NCBI RefSeq assembly: GCF_000961885.1
Contig: NZ_JZKH01000074.1
Location: 1-42,418, forward strand
Source of the DNA: Streptomyces rubellomurinus
GTDB lineage: Bacteria > Actinomycetota > Actinomycetes > Streptomycetales > Streptomycetaceae
Direction: 5' to 3'
Length of the DNA: 42,418 nt
In this document: positions 16,043 to 23,370 of the stretch, piece after piece
Layout of the letters: each line of letters begins with the position of its first letter
How positions within the stretch are numbered: position 1 is the first letter of the stretch
Notes under the pieces: generated by a model
The model's database searches: none
Told to the model about the DNA's origin: nothing
Seen by the model: the letters and a program-made list of their open reading frames with translations, nothing else
Translations under genes and position numbers: made by a program

Positions 16043-17380
16043 TCAGCGCCGGGTGCCGCGCTCCAGGGCGGCCCGACCGGCGGCCTCCAGCACGGCCTCC
16101 TCGGAGGCCAGGTGCACCCGGCTGCTCAGCACGTCCCGCAGGTAGCGCTCCAGCGGGTGACGCCGGCTCAGCCCGGGGTTGCCGGTGAGCGCCACCGCCT
16201 GCTGGACGGCCGCGGTGGCGGCCCGGGTGGCCAGCAGGTGCGCGGGGCCGGTCCGGGCGACGGCGTCCGGCTCGCCCCGGTCCACCCGGGGCGCCAGGCC
16301 GGCGACCAGTTCCTCGGCGCCGATCAGCTGGGCCTCGATCTCGCCGAGAGCACAGCGGTAGCGGGGCAGGGTGCCGAGCGGTTCGGTGAGGTTCGCCGGG
16401 GTGCGCTGGTTGAGGAAGCGGACCAGCCAGGCCTCGGCGGCGCGGGCGACGCCGAGGGCGACCGCGGCGAGGGCCAGATCGTGCCAGGCGCGGGCGAGTT
16501 CGGCCTCCTCCGCCTCCTCCGTCCGGTCCGCCCCCTCGGCTCCCTCGGCCACGTCCGTCCCGGCCGGCTCGACGGGACGCAGGCCGAGCGCGAGGTCGGC
16601 CGGCACCGGGACCCGGTCCAACACGACGTCGTGGCCCGCGCTGGCGCGCAGGCCGAGCTGGTCCCAGGTCGGGTCGATCTCCAGGCCCTCGCTCTCGCCG
16701 CGGACCAGGAACGTCCCGACCCTCGGCTCGGGTTCGTCGGTCCGGGCGGTGACGGCCATCCAGGCCAGCGCCTCGGCGCCGGTGCAGTACGTCTTGCGGC
16801 CGGTCAGCAGCCAGCCGTCGCCGTCCCGCCGGGCGAGCGTCCGGGGCGGTTCGCCCGGCCCGTCGCCGGGTTCCGTCCGCAGCGTGTTGACCAGCGCGGG
16901 CCCGCGCCGGGACTCGGTGATCAGCCGCCGGTAGCCGGCCGCCGGCCAGAGCGCGCGGCGGGCCTGCGCGGCGTGCTGGAGCAGGGTGAACGCGGTGACC
17001 ACGGCCACCGAGGCGTCCCCGCGGCCGAGTTGGGCGAGCACCCGGACGGTGTCGGCGAGCGTGCCGCCCGGTCCGCCGTACCGGGGGGAGACGGTCAGGG
17101 TGAGCAGTCCGGCCTCGTGCACCGCCTCGATGCCCTGGTACGGGAAGGTCGCGTCGCGGTCGTGCTCCTCGGCACGGGCGGCGAGCAGGTCGACCACCCG
17201 GGGCAGCCCGGCCAGGGCGGCCTCGACGGCCGAGCGGTCGGCCGCCGCGCGGTCGGCCGCCGTGGGCACGGGCGCGGCGGGCGTCGGGGTCGAACGGCCC
17301 GTTCGGGGACGATCGTTCGAGGGACGATCGTTCGAGGGACGATCGTTCGAGGGGCGGTCGGTGGCGGCGGTGGTCGTCAT
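16043..17380 (-). CDS. Acyl-CoA-dehydrogenase-family flavoprotein (DszC/SfnB-like monooxygenase possible)
   Basis: 445 residues from ATG at 17380 with GGAGG about 10 bases upstream. The N-terminus carries RPSND three times, encoded by a 15-base minisatellite. After it come an N-terminal helical domain, the beta domain (WLLTGRKTYCTGAEALAWMAVTARTD, then LGLRASAGHDVVLDRVPVP) and a C-terminal four-helix bundle ending LSRRHPLERYLRDVLSS. The last motif and LARRDGDGWLLTGRK are typical of the flavin-dependent group that includes DszC and SfnB, which oxidise organosulfur compounds. The RRHxDL leader peptide upstream, of the kind linked to sulfur genes, supports a role in sulfur acquisition. True fatty-acid dehydrogenase activity is less likely because the usual catalytic Glu context is not seen. 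Confidence 0.75.
   Translation of the reverse strand: MTTTAATDRPSNDRPSNDRPSNDRPRTGRSTPTPAAPVPTAADRAAADRSAVEAALAGLPRVVDLLAARAEEHDRDATFPYQGIEAVHEAGLLTLTVSPRYGGPGGTLADTVRVLAQLGRGDASVAVVTAFTLLQHAAQARRALWPAAGYRRLITESRRGPALVNTLRTEPGDGPGEPPRTLARRDGDGWLLTGRKTYCTGAEALAWMAVTARTDEPEPRVGTFLVRGESEGLEIDPTWDQLGLRASAGHDVVLDRVPVPADLALGLRPVEPAGTDVAEGAEGADRTEEAEEAELARAWHDLALAAVALGVARAAEAWLVRFLNQRTPANLTEPLGTLPRYRCALGEIEAQLIGAEELVAGLAPRVDRGEPDAVARTGPAHLLATRAATAAVQQAVALTGNPGLSRRHPLERYLRDVLSSRVHLASEEAVLEAAGRAALERGTRR
17308..17352. repeat. In-frame 15-base minisatellite, three copies
   Basis: GACGATCGTTCGAGG is repeated exactly at 17308, 17323 and 17338 inside the flavoprotein gene and encodes the RPSND repeat. Copy number can change without frameshift. 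Confidence 0.9.
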
Positions 17381-17573
17381 GATGCTGGTGCCTCCGGGCG
17401 GCAGCGTGAGCAGCGTGAGTTCGACACGTGCGGGCGGCGCACCCGGCGGACCAGCGGTCGTCCGGGCGTGCGGTTGCCGGTCGGCGGCCCCGGGGGTCAG
17501 CGCACGGCCCGCCCCCGGGTTCGGCGCCGGCCGCGGTCCGGCCGGCCGCCCGCCGCCACGGGGACGGATCCCC

Positions 17574-17657
17574 TCAGCGACCCGGACACGCCGCGCTGGC
17601 GGTGCGTCGCAGGTCCAGGTGCCTGCGACGGGTCAACAGCGGGAGACGGCACGGCAT
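17574..17657 (-). CDS. RRHxDL-type leader peptide (putative cysteine/sulfur-responsive)
   Basis: A 27-residue ORF from ATG at 17657 to TGA at 17574: it begins MPCRLPLLTRRRHLDL and ends RRTASAACPGR. The ATG lies 7 bases after the -10 TACAGT, so the mRNA is leaderless. The RRxHxDL core and the Cys near the end match the short putative leader peptides found in actinobacteria upstream of sulfur-assimilation genes. A perfect 9-base stem (17605-17613 with 17622-17630) lies within the ORF. Ribosome stalling at the Cys codons when cysteine is scarce would be the expected control, with the flavoprotein gene starting about 190 bases downstream. The mechanism is inferred. Confidence 0.75.
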   Translation of the reverse strand: MPCRLPLLTRRRHLDLRRTASAACPGR

Positions 17658-17664
17658 GTACGCG

Positions 17665-17694
17665 ACTGTACGAACGGTTGATCGATACCGTCAA
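17665..17694 (-). promoter_or_regulatory. Promoter of the leader peptide and flavoprotein gene
   Basis: -35 TTGACG (17694-17689), 18-base spacer, -10 TACAGT (17670-17665). It places the transcript start at or very near the leader-peptide ATG. Confidence 0.75.
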
Positions 17695-17723
17695 GCAGCG
17701 CCCGGGGGGCGGACGCGGACCGG

Positions 17724-18218
17724 TCAGCCCTGCTGGAACATGTCCGCGGGGAGCGGCTTCAGCAGCTGATACAGGTCGTCCGAAATCGGTCGGTCCCAGG
17801 AGGCGATGGTCACCTGCACGCCGTCGCTGCGGCCGAACTGGGAGCAGAACACCCGCTCCTCGCTGACCTTGACCTTCTTCACGATCAGCAGGTCGTCCCC
17901 GAGCATCACCGGGAAGTCCTCGGCCGAGACGAACTCGACCGGCTCGTCGTTCTCCAGCGCCGCGAGCAGCTGCCGCACCTCGAAGGGCACGTTGTCGCCG
18001 GTCTCCCGGGCGGGCGAGCCCTCGGGGAGGTTGCCGATGAACATCGCCGGGCCTCTGCCGCCGAACAGGTCGTAGCGCAGGAAGATCCCCTGGCAGGAGC
18101 CGTCCGGGCCGGTCATCATGGCCGCGCCGAAGTCGCCGGGCCAGTCGCCCGGGTCCATGGCGAGCACGTCGAAGTCCGGGCCGGCGGGCTGTCCGGAGCG
18201 ACGGCGGAGAAATGACAT
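17724..18218 (-). CDS. Conserved hypothetical protein
   Basis: 164 residues. ATG at 18218 (MSFLRRRSGQP) lies 6 bases after TACGAT (18230-18225), pointing to a leaderless mRNA; a longer in-frame ORF starts at 18269 but its extra residues look noncoding. No domain was recognised. The protein alternates beta-strand-like segments (FDVLAMDPGDWP, CQGIFLRYDLFGG, DLLIVKKVKVSEERVFCSQFG) with no signal peptide or membrane helix, so it is cytosolic. It ends 30 bases before the promoter of the leader peptide/flavoprotein unit on the same strand, but that unit has its own promoter. Confidence 0.75.
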   Translation of the reverse strand: MSFLRRRSGQPAGPDFDVLAMDPGDWPGDFGAAMMTGPDGSCQGIFLRYDLFGGRGPAMFIGNLPEGSPARETGDNVPFEVRQLLAALENDEPVEFVSAEDFPVMLGDDLLIVKKVKVSEERVFCSQFGRSDGVQVTIASWDRPISDDLYQLLKPLPADMFQQG

Positions 18219-19022
18219 GGGACCATCGTACGTGTCCGGCACACCAGCCTCGCGAGGTGGGTGGGGCACCGTCGGAGGGCTCCCCGGTGGCAGACGGGAG
18301 ATCGACGCTCAGAGACCAATGTTGACTCTGAGCAACCGTCCGGGCTACGTTCGGTTCAGCACGACAGCCGTTTCCGGGTTCACCCTCCGGGGGGACGGCA
18401 TGTCGCAACGCGGCCCTACCCGCGTATCCCTCACTGTGCACCTGTCGTGCCGAACCGCCGAGCACCCAGCTTCGTCGTCGCAGCACACAGCACCACACAC
18501 AAGCCAACAGTTCCACCATCACAAGCCAGATCCGCGGGGCCCCGGCCCGTCGCTCCCGTGGATCTTGCTCGGGACGCCGCCGCGTGGGGGCGTGCGGGTC
18601 CCGAGCGAAGGTGCCGCGTCCGAGTCGCTCTCGGGTTCGGCGCCAGCCTCCCGGCGACTGCCGGCCCCTCGTGGGCCGGGACCGGCCGACGCACCCCCGG
18701 TGCGCAGGGGAAGACTGGGAGGATGGCCTGGCAGCGCTGCCGGGCCGCACAGCAGGCGCCGTGTCTGGCCGCGTGGGGGCGGTGGGCACGGCGTCTGCCT
18801 GTGCTCATACTCTGAGCTGCGTTTGTCTAACAGTCAACAGAAATTCTGACGGGGCACGCTCAATCGATCATCAGTTGTGATGTTCGTGTCCGGAATCACC
18901 TGCGGAGCGGACCCGTTGGACGGGACCGCTCCACTTCCTCGGTGTTTCCCGGTCTCCCGGTCTCCCTGTTCCCCGACTTGCCGGTCCGACGAGGCCTCAG
19001 GCGAGGCCCCGGGCCGGGCCCC
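18219..19022. other. 800-base stretch with no convincing gene
   Basis: Open frames cross it on both strands but none has streptomycete codon use throughout. The best candidate is a plus-strand ORF from ATG at 18400 to 18849 (149 residues, starting MSQRGPTRVSLTVHL), which has a good promoter (18322-18351) and a G-rich ribosome binding site, but its first third is Ser/His/Gln-rich with low third-position GC. Bases 18820-18890 form an AT-richer pocket. A non-coding RNA from the 18346 promoter is possible. Confidence 0.5.
18322..18351 (+). promoter_or_regulatory. Promoter-like sequence facing the gene-poor stretch
   Basis: -35 TTGACT (18322-18327), 18-base spacer, -10 TACGTT (18346-18351). One of the best sigma-70-type matches in the window, yet no clear gene follows on the plus strand. 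Confidence 0.5.
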
Positions 19023-19286
19023 TCAGGTCAGGTCGAACTCGCCGTCCCGGGCACCGAGCACGAAGGCCCGCCACTCGGCCGGGGTGAAGACCAGGACCGG
19101 CCCGTCCTCCTGGCGGCCGTCCCGCATCCCGATGTACCCGTCCACGAACGCGATCTGGACATCCCCGACACCCTGGCTGCTGCACAGCCACTCCGCGCCG
19201 GTGAAGTCCACCTTCGGCTTCCCGCTAGGCGCCAGCTCCGGCTCCGCCCCGCCCGCCTGAACGTCCGTGCCGCTGTTGACTGCCAC
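19023..19286 (-). CDS. DUF397-domain protein
   Basis: 87 residues; GTG at 19286 preceded by GGAGGAG about 8 bases upstream. FTGAEWLCSSQ, then VQIAFVDGYIGMRDGRQEDGPVLVFTPAEWRAFVLGARDGEFD is the DUF397 (PF04149) pattern. These small proteins usually lie directly after an XRE-type helix-turn-helix regulator and take part in developmental or antitoxin-like pairs in streptomycetes. No such partner is next to it here, so it is an orphan copy with its own -10 (TAGGCT at 19326-19321). Confidence 0.9.
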   Translation of the reverse strand: MAVNSGTDVQAGGAEPELAPSGKPKVDFTGAEWLCSSQGVGDVQIAFVDGYIGMRDGRQEDGPVLVFTPAEWRAFVLGARDGEFDLT

Positions 19287-19618
19287 TGATCGATCTCCTC
19301 CCGACGGCTTTCCGAGGGCCAGCCTAGCCACAGCCCACGACCCCGGTCAGCGGGTTCCCCAGGTCTCCCCCGCGCGGGCGGCCGACGTCCGCCCGAGGGC
19401 GCCCGCAGAGCCCTCGAGGGCGTGTCCCGACCGGCGCGCGACCCCCGCAGCTGCCAGAGTGGCGCCAGAGCGCCCGGCAGCGGGCCCGCCGGGCCCCCGC
19501 GGCATCCCGCGCACGGCACCCGCCCGGAACAGCCCTGCCGGACCCCCGCGCGCAGCGGCCGTACGGAACACCCGTGCAAGGCCCGCGACATGCCCGTGAT
19601 CGCCCAAGGGAGCAGCCG
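19287..19618. other. Divergent intergenic region
   Basis: Holds the -10 of the DUF397 gene. The remainder before dhaM is GC-rich and shows no gene; the open frames are Pro/Arg/Ala-rich. Confidence 0.4.
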
Positions 19619-20158
19619 ATGAGCCGCCGGGACGGCACCCGCGCCGATGTCATCCCCATCTCCGACGCCCCGTCCGCCCACCCCCCGGCGCCCCGAACGC
19701 CACCCGTGCCCACCCCGCTGCCCCGGCCCACCCCGGCCCGGCCGGCCGGACACGGGCGCGTCGGGGTCGTCCTGGTCTCCCACAGCCGGGATCTGGCCAT
19801 CGCCGTACGGGCCCTCGCGCTCGCGCTGGCCGGTTCCGACTCCCCCGCCCCGGTCGCGGCGACCGGCGGCGACCCGGCGGACGGGCCGGGCATCAGCGCG
19901 GTGCTGGTGGCCGCCGCCACCCGGCGGGTCGACCAGGGCCACGGCGTGGTGGTGCTCGCCGACCTCGGCGGCGCGGTCACCACCGTCCGGGCGCTGCTGG
20001 CCGACGCCGACGAGCACGGGCTGCCGTTCCCGGTCCGCTTCGCGAACGCGCCCTTCGTCGAGGGCGCGGTGGCCGCCACCGCGACCGCCACGGCGGGCGG
20101 CGACCTGACGGCGGTGCTGGACGCGGCCGAGGAGGCCTACCGGCAGCACAAGGGCTGA
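19619..20158 (+). CDS. dhaM: DhaM-like phosphoryl-transfer protein (EIIA-Man fold), orphan
   Basis: 179 residues; ATG at 19619 with AAGGGAG 6 bases upstream. About 45 N-terminal residues are Pro-rich and not part of the domain. GRVGVVLVSHSRDLAIAVRALA carries the phosphorylated His (residue 55), and GHGVVVLADLGGAVTTVRALL and RFANAPFVEGAVAATATATAG match DhaM, which passes phosphate from HPr to the DhaL-ADP of the PTS-dependent dihydroxyacetone kinase. dhaK and dhaL normally precede it; neither is in this window, so partners must be elsewhere or the role has changed. Confidence 0.85.
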   Translation: MSRRDGTRADVIPISDAPSAHPPAPRTPPVPTPLPRPTPARPAGHGRVGVVLVSHSRDLAIAVRALALALAGSDSPAPVAATGGDPADGPGISAVLVAAATRRVDQGHGVVVLADLGGAVTTVRALLADADEHGLPFPVRFANAPFVEGAVAATATATAGGDLTAVLDAAEEAYRQHKG

Positions 20159-20181
20159 GCCGGGCCCGCGGGAACGCCCGT

Positions 20182-20670
20182 TCAGGGACGCTCGACGCCC
20201 TCCCAGCTGAACACCGCCGGGCCGGCGCACTCCAGCGCGTGGCGCAGCCGCTCGTGCTCGGCCTCGATCATCGGCGGCAGCCCGTCCAGCGGGAACCACC
20301 CGACCTCCAGCGACTCGTCGTCGTTCACCCGCGCCTCGCCGCCGACCGCGCGGCAGCGGAAGGTCAGCACCAGGTACTGCGTCACATCGCCGTTCGGGTA
20401 GGTCACCTGCGGCGTGACGGTGGCCGAGGCGAGCAGCTCGGGCACCACCCGCACGCCGGTCTCCTCCAGGCACTCGCGCACCACGCCGTCGGCCGGCTGC
20501 TCGCCGGGGTCCAGGATCCCGCCGACCGAGGCCCACCGGCCGTCGTCGGCCCGGCGGGCGAGCAGCACCCGGCCGTCGTCGTCCCGGACGACGGCGACGA
20601 CGGCGCTCAGCCAGAGCGGTCGGGTGCCCACCAGGGCGCGGAGGTCGGCGAGGAACGCGGGGATGGCCAT
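20182..20670 (-). CDS. Nudix hydrolase
   Basis: 162 residues; ATG at 20670. The Nudix box is GILDPGEQPADGVVRECLEETGV (Gx5Ex7REUxEExGU fits exactly). WLSAVVAVVRDDDGRVLLARRADDGRWASVGG precedes it and QYLVLTFRCRAVGGEARVNDDESLEVGWFPLDGLP follows, both usual for the ADP-ribose/NDP-sugar type. Substrate is unknown. TAGGCT ends 7 bases before the ATG, allowing a leaderless mRNA, and a second promoter lies further upstream. It converges with dhaM. Confidence 0.9.
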   Translation of the reverse strand: MAIPAFLADLRALVGTRPLWLSAVVAVVRDDDGRVLLARRADDGRWASVGGILDPGEQPADGVVRECLEETGVRVVPELLASATVTPQVTYPNGDVTQYLVLTFRCRAVGGEARVNDDESLEVGWFPLDGLPPMIEAEHERLRHALECAGPAVFSWEGVERP

Positions 20671-20739
20671 GCGGCGCAGCCTACCGAGGGCGGTCGGCGT
20701 CCGGCCGCCGGGGAGATGCGCATTCAGTGAAAGAAGGAG

Positions 20740-20814
20740 ATGTACTCAGTACCCCGGAATGGTGAAAGAGAAGCGAAGAAGATTGGCCGACAGTACGGAA
20801 TCCGGTCGATCTGA
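20740..20814 (+). CDS. Possible 24-residue small ORF
   Basis: ATG at 20740 encodes MYSVPRNGEREAKKIGRQYG and four more residues, ending at 20814. AAGGAG touches the ATG directly (too close for normal initiation). It lies in an AT-richer patch. It may be chance. Confidence 0.2.
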   Translation: MYSVPRNGEREAKKIGRQYGIRSI

Positions 20815-20818
20815 CCAA
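20790..20818 (-). promoter_or_regulatory. Possible upstream promoter of the Nudix gene
   Basis: -35 TTGGTC (20818-20813), 17-base spacer, -10 TACTGT (20795-20790), about 120 bases before the Nudix ATG in the AT-richer region 20720-20840. Confidence 0.5.
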
Positions 20819-20918
20819 TTTCGTTCGATCTTCCGCACCAGGCGCGCCGGACGTCGCCTTGTCGGCCACTCGTCCTATGGGTGTCGGCGAAGGCCGGCGG
20901 GAATTTGTCCGCGCCCCG

Positions 20919-21191
20919 TCAAAGCGCCGCGCGGCGGCGGCAGCGCAGCCGTCCGACCGCGAGTCGACCGAGCAGCAGAACCCCGGCGGCCAGGCACCCG
21001 GCCACCGCCATCGCCCACGCCGGCCCGTCACTGTCCGGAACCGCCACCGCCACGACGATGCCCAGCGCCAGGCAGGCCAGACCCACCACCGCCAGCGGAA
21101 TCCGGTGCGTCACCAGGGCGCAGCCGCTCCACGCACGGGCCATCCGGGTCGCGCCGTGCAGGTGGAGGGGATCACGGTCCGCATCTGCCAT
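20919..21191 (-). CDS. Small membrane protein
   Basis: 90 residues from ATG at 21191; TACCTT ends 6 bases before it, so a leaderless start fits. Two hydrophobic helices are visible (about 32-51, PLAVVGLACLALGIVVAVAV, and 57-77, AWAMAVAGCLAAGVLLLGRL), with a positively charged C-terminus. No family was recognised. It is upstream of the Nudix gene on the same strand, about 250 bases away, and probably separately transcribed. Confidence 0.6.
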   Translation of the reverse strand: MADADRDPLHLHGATRMARAWSGCALVTHRIPLAVVGLACLALGIVVAVAVPDSDGPAWAMAVAGCLAAGVLLLGRLAVGRLRCRRRAAL

Positions 21192-21552
21192 GAGCCCAAG
21201 GTACCCCGGCCCGGCGCCGCGGGCAGCACGCGCGCAGTCAGCGGCCGATCACCCCGCGCGACGGGGCCGCAGGGTGATCAGGAATCGGGCGACCGCCGGC
21301 CCGGCAGGCGGAGGAGTGCATTCCGACTCCACAATCAGTCCACGAAAAATCCTCGTCCCCCCGGTACAACCATCCACCCGGTGCAGCGGTCTCATGGGCA
21401 TCGAGTGATCCGGGAGCCGTTCGCGGGAAGGGTGTACACCCCCCACCGCGAACCGGAATTCCCAGGGGGCGGAACCGCCGCACCCTGGGGTCGGAGGCCG
21501 GGCTCCGTCCTCCGGCGGTACCGCCACGCCGCTCGGCGACCGAGGGGGAACC
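21192..21552. other. Intergenic region before the polysaccharide deacetylase
   Basis: 360 bases. GATCACCC (21247-21254) and GGGTGATC (21272-21279) form an inverted repeat. An AT-richer stretch (21318-21410) probably holds the deacetylase promoter but no clear -35/-10 pair was found. Confidence 0.4.
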
Positions 21553-22650
21553 GTGCCGCAGTCCCAGTCCACCACGTCGATCTCCCGGGCCCCCACCCGG
21601 CCCGCACCGAACCTCCGCGCACTACCGCCACCGGGGGCGGGCACCTGCGCGGCCGACCGCCACGGGGGCGTCGGCCGCGCACGCACCGGACCGCGCGGGG
21701 CGGCCGGACCGCACCGCCCGTCCACCGGCGAGGACCAGCAGGACGCACGGGGCGAATGGCTGCGGTTCGCCCCCGTCCAGCCGCTGTTCCGCGCCCGCGC
21801 CGCCCAGCGGCTCGCCGTGCTCGCCTACCACGGGGTGACCGACCACCGGACCTTCGGAGCCCAGCTCGACCGGCTCCGAAGACTCGCCACCCCGGTCTCG
21901 CTCGCCTCCGTCCTCCAGGCCGTCACCGAACGCCGGCCGTTGCCGCCCCGCAGCGTCCTCGTCACCTTCGACGACGCCGACCGGAGCGTCCTCACCCACG
22001 CCCTGCCCGCCCTCGACGCCCGGGGCATCCCGGCCACCGCCTTCGTCATCTCCGAACTCATCGGCACCGAGCGCCCCTTCTGGTGGCACGAGGCCGACTT
22101 CCTCGCCCGCCACGGCGGCCGCGCCCGCTCCCTCGACTGCGGCCACCCCTCCCAGCTGCTCCGCCGGCTCAAGGCCATGCCCGACCCGGACCGCCGCCGC
22201 AGCCTCCACGAGCTGCGCGCCAGCGCCGACCGGCGGCCGCCCAGCCAGGAACAGCTCACCCCGCAGGACCTGCTCGCCCTCCGGGACGGCGGCGTCGCCA
22301 TCGGCAACCACACCCAGGGGCACCCGTGCCTCGGCCGCTGCGACGACGAGACCGTCCGGGCGGAGATCGCCGGCGCCCACGAGGCCCTCAGCCGGTGGCT
22401 CGGCGAACCGCCGATCGCCTTCGCCTACCCGGACGGGGGGCACGACCCGCGCGCCGAGACCGTCCTGCAGGAACTCGGCTACCGGCTCGGGTTCCTCTCC
22501 GACCACCGCCTGGGGCCCCGGCTCCCCACCAGCCCCCTGCAGATCAGCCGCCTCCAGGTCGACTCCACCACCAGCACCCGCCGCTTCGACACCATCCTCT
22601 CCGGCCTCGAACCGGCCTACCGCCGCTGGCGCCGCCAGGCCGTCGCCTGA
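21553..22650 (+). CDS. Polysaccharide deacetylase (NodB/CE4 family)
   Basis: 365 residues; GTG at 21553 with AGGGGGA just upstream. About 80 N-terminal residues are Arg/Pro/Ala-rich and look disordered, with no clear signal peptide. LAVLAYHGVTD begins the NodB domain; VLVTFDDADRSVLTHALPAL carries the TFDD metal/catalytic motif; IGNHTQGHPCLGR gives the HxxxH metal site; and IAFAYPDGGHDPRAETVLQELGYRLGF is motif 3. CE4 enzymes remove acetyl groups from chitin, peptidoglycan or other glycans. The lack of a secretion signal suggests a cytosolic or membrane-associated glycan biosynthesis role. A 22-base hairpin follows directly. Confidence 0.88.
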   Translation: MPQSQSTTSISRAPTRPAPNLRALPPPGAGTCAADRHGGVGRARTGPRGAAGPHRPSTGEDQQDARGEWLRFAPVQPLFRARAAQRLAVLAYHGVTDHRTFGAQLDRLRRLATPVSLASVLQAVTERRPLPPRSVLVTFDDADRSVLTHALPALDARGIPATAFVISELIGTERPFWWHEADFLARHGGRARSLDCGHPSQLLRRLKAMPDPDRRRSLHELRASADRRPPSQEQLTPQDLLALRDGGVAIGNHTQGHPCLGRCDDETVRAEIAGAHEALSRWLGEPPIAFAYPDGGHDPRAETVLQELGYRLGFLSDHRLGPRLPTSPLQISRLQVDSTTSTRRFDTILSGLEPAYRRWRRQAVA

Positions 22651-22665
22651 CCACCCGCCCGGGGC

Positions 22666-22710
22666 GGCCGTGTGTGGGAAGTCGGCTGAGCCGACTTCCC
22701 ACACACGGCC
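22666..22710. terminator. Very long perfect hairpin (22-base arms) after the deacetylase
   Basis: 22666-22687 pairs perfectly with 22689-22710, with a single base between the arms. It begins 15 bases after the stop and contains the GGGAAGTCGG/CCGACTTCCC core found in all the following repeats. It may act as a terminator and as a member of the repeat family. Confidence 0.75.
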
Positions 22711-22742
22711 CACCCGGGTGCCACACATGGGGCCCCGGGGGG

Positions 22743-23320
22743 CGAGCTGCCGCACGGGAAGTCGGGCCGCCGGCACGTCAGAGGTGGAAGCGCAGGAAGT
22801 CGAACCGGCCGACTTCCCACGCGGAGCCACACCTCGCCAGCCGCCCTTTCTCCGGGCGCAGGGGCACCACCTGCGGGAAGGACGCCCCTCAGACACCTCT
22901 GCGGGACGAGCTGCCGCACAGGAAGTCGAACCCGCCGACTTCTCACGCCCCCGTTCAGGCGCCCGCACGTCAGAGGTGGAAGCGCCGGAGGTCGATGCCG
23001 CACCTCGCCAGCCGCCCTTTCCCCGAGCAGGGCTGCCCGCAGGGGCACCACCTGCGGGAAGGACGCCCCTCAGACACCTCTGCGGGACGAGCTATCGCAC
23101 AGGAAGTCGGGCCCGCCGACTTTCCACGCCTCCGTTCAGGCGCCCGCACGTCAGAGATAGGCCGCTCAGGGGCCCTCAGGGGACGCGCGGCAGCACGGGA
23201 AGCCTGGCCCGCCGACTTCTCACGCCAGGGCCCCGGGCCAGCCGGCATTCCGCGCCCGGCGGCGCACCCGCTCGTAGAGACGTGGAAGCGCAGGAAGTCG
23301 AATTCGTCGACTTCCTGCGC
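22743..23320. repeat. Cluster of GGAAGTCG/CGACTTCC hairpins and a tandem duplication
   Basis: GCACGTCAGAG recurs at 22773, 22965 and 23146, marking two direct repeat units of 192 and 181 bases plus a truncated copy to the left. 22857-22912 and 23038-23093 are identical over 56 bases. Within and around these units lie inverted repeats with arms GGAAGTCG/CGACTTCC: 22795-22817 (perfect 8), 22921-22943 (one mismatch), 23102-23122, a degenerate copy at 23198-23221 and 23288-23320. Open frames across the region run on all strands but look like shadows of the palindromes. It fills the space between the deacetylase and racemase genes and holds no recognisable gene. Confidence 0.85.
23288..23320 (-). 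terminator. Perfect 14-base hairpin downstream of the racemase gene
   Basis: 23288-23301 pairs perfectly with 23307-23320 around ATTCG. It is 51 bases beyond the stop of the minus-strand racemase gene, so it can terminate that transcript. It is also the rightmost member of the hairpin cluster. Confidence 0.6.
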
Positions 23321-23370
23321 AGGAGCTCGCGCGCGGCTGGAGCGAGGGGGAGCCGGCCTGCGGGAACCGG

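Noticed and set aside
18431..18808. 125-codon minus-strand ORF with TTGACT upstream
   Set aside because: Arg/Pro/His-rich with no domain; -10 match is poor (CAGAGT).
18400..18849. 149-codon plus-strand ORF with promoter and G-rich ribosome binding site
   Set aside because: Low third-position GC in its first third and no recognisable domain; kept only as a note in the gene-poor stretch.
22666..23320. CRISPR array
   Set aside because: Repeats are palindromic and irregularly spaced, with no uniform spacers or cas genes.
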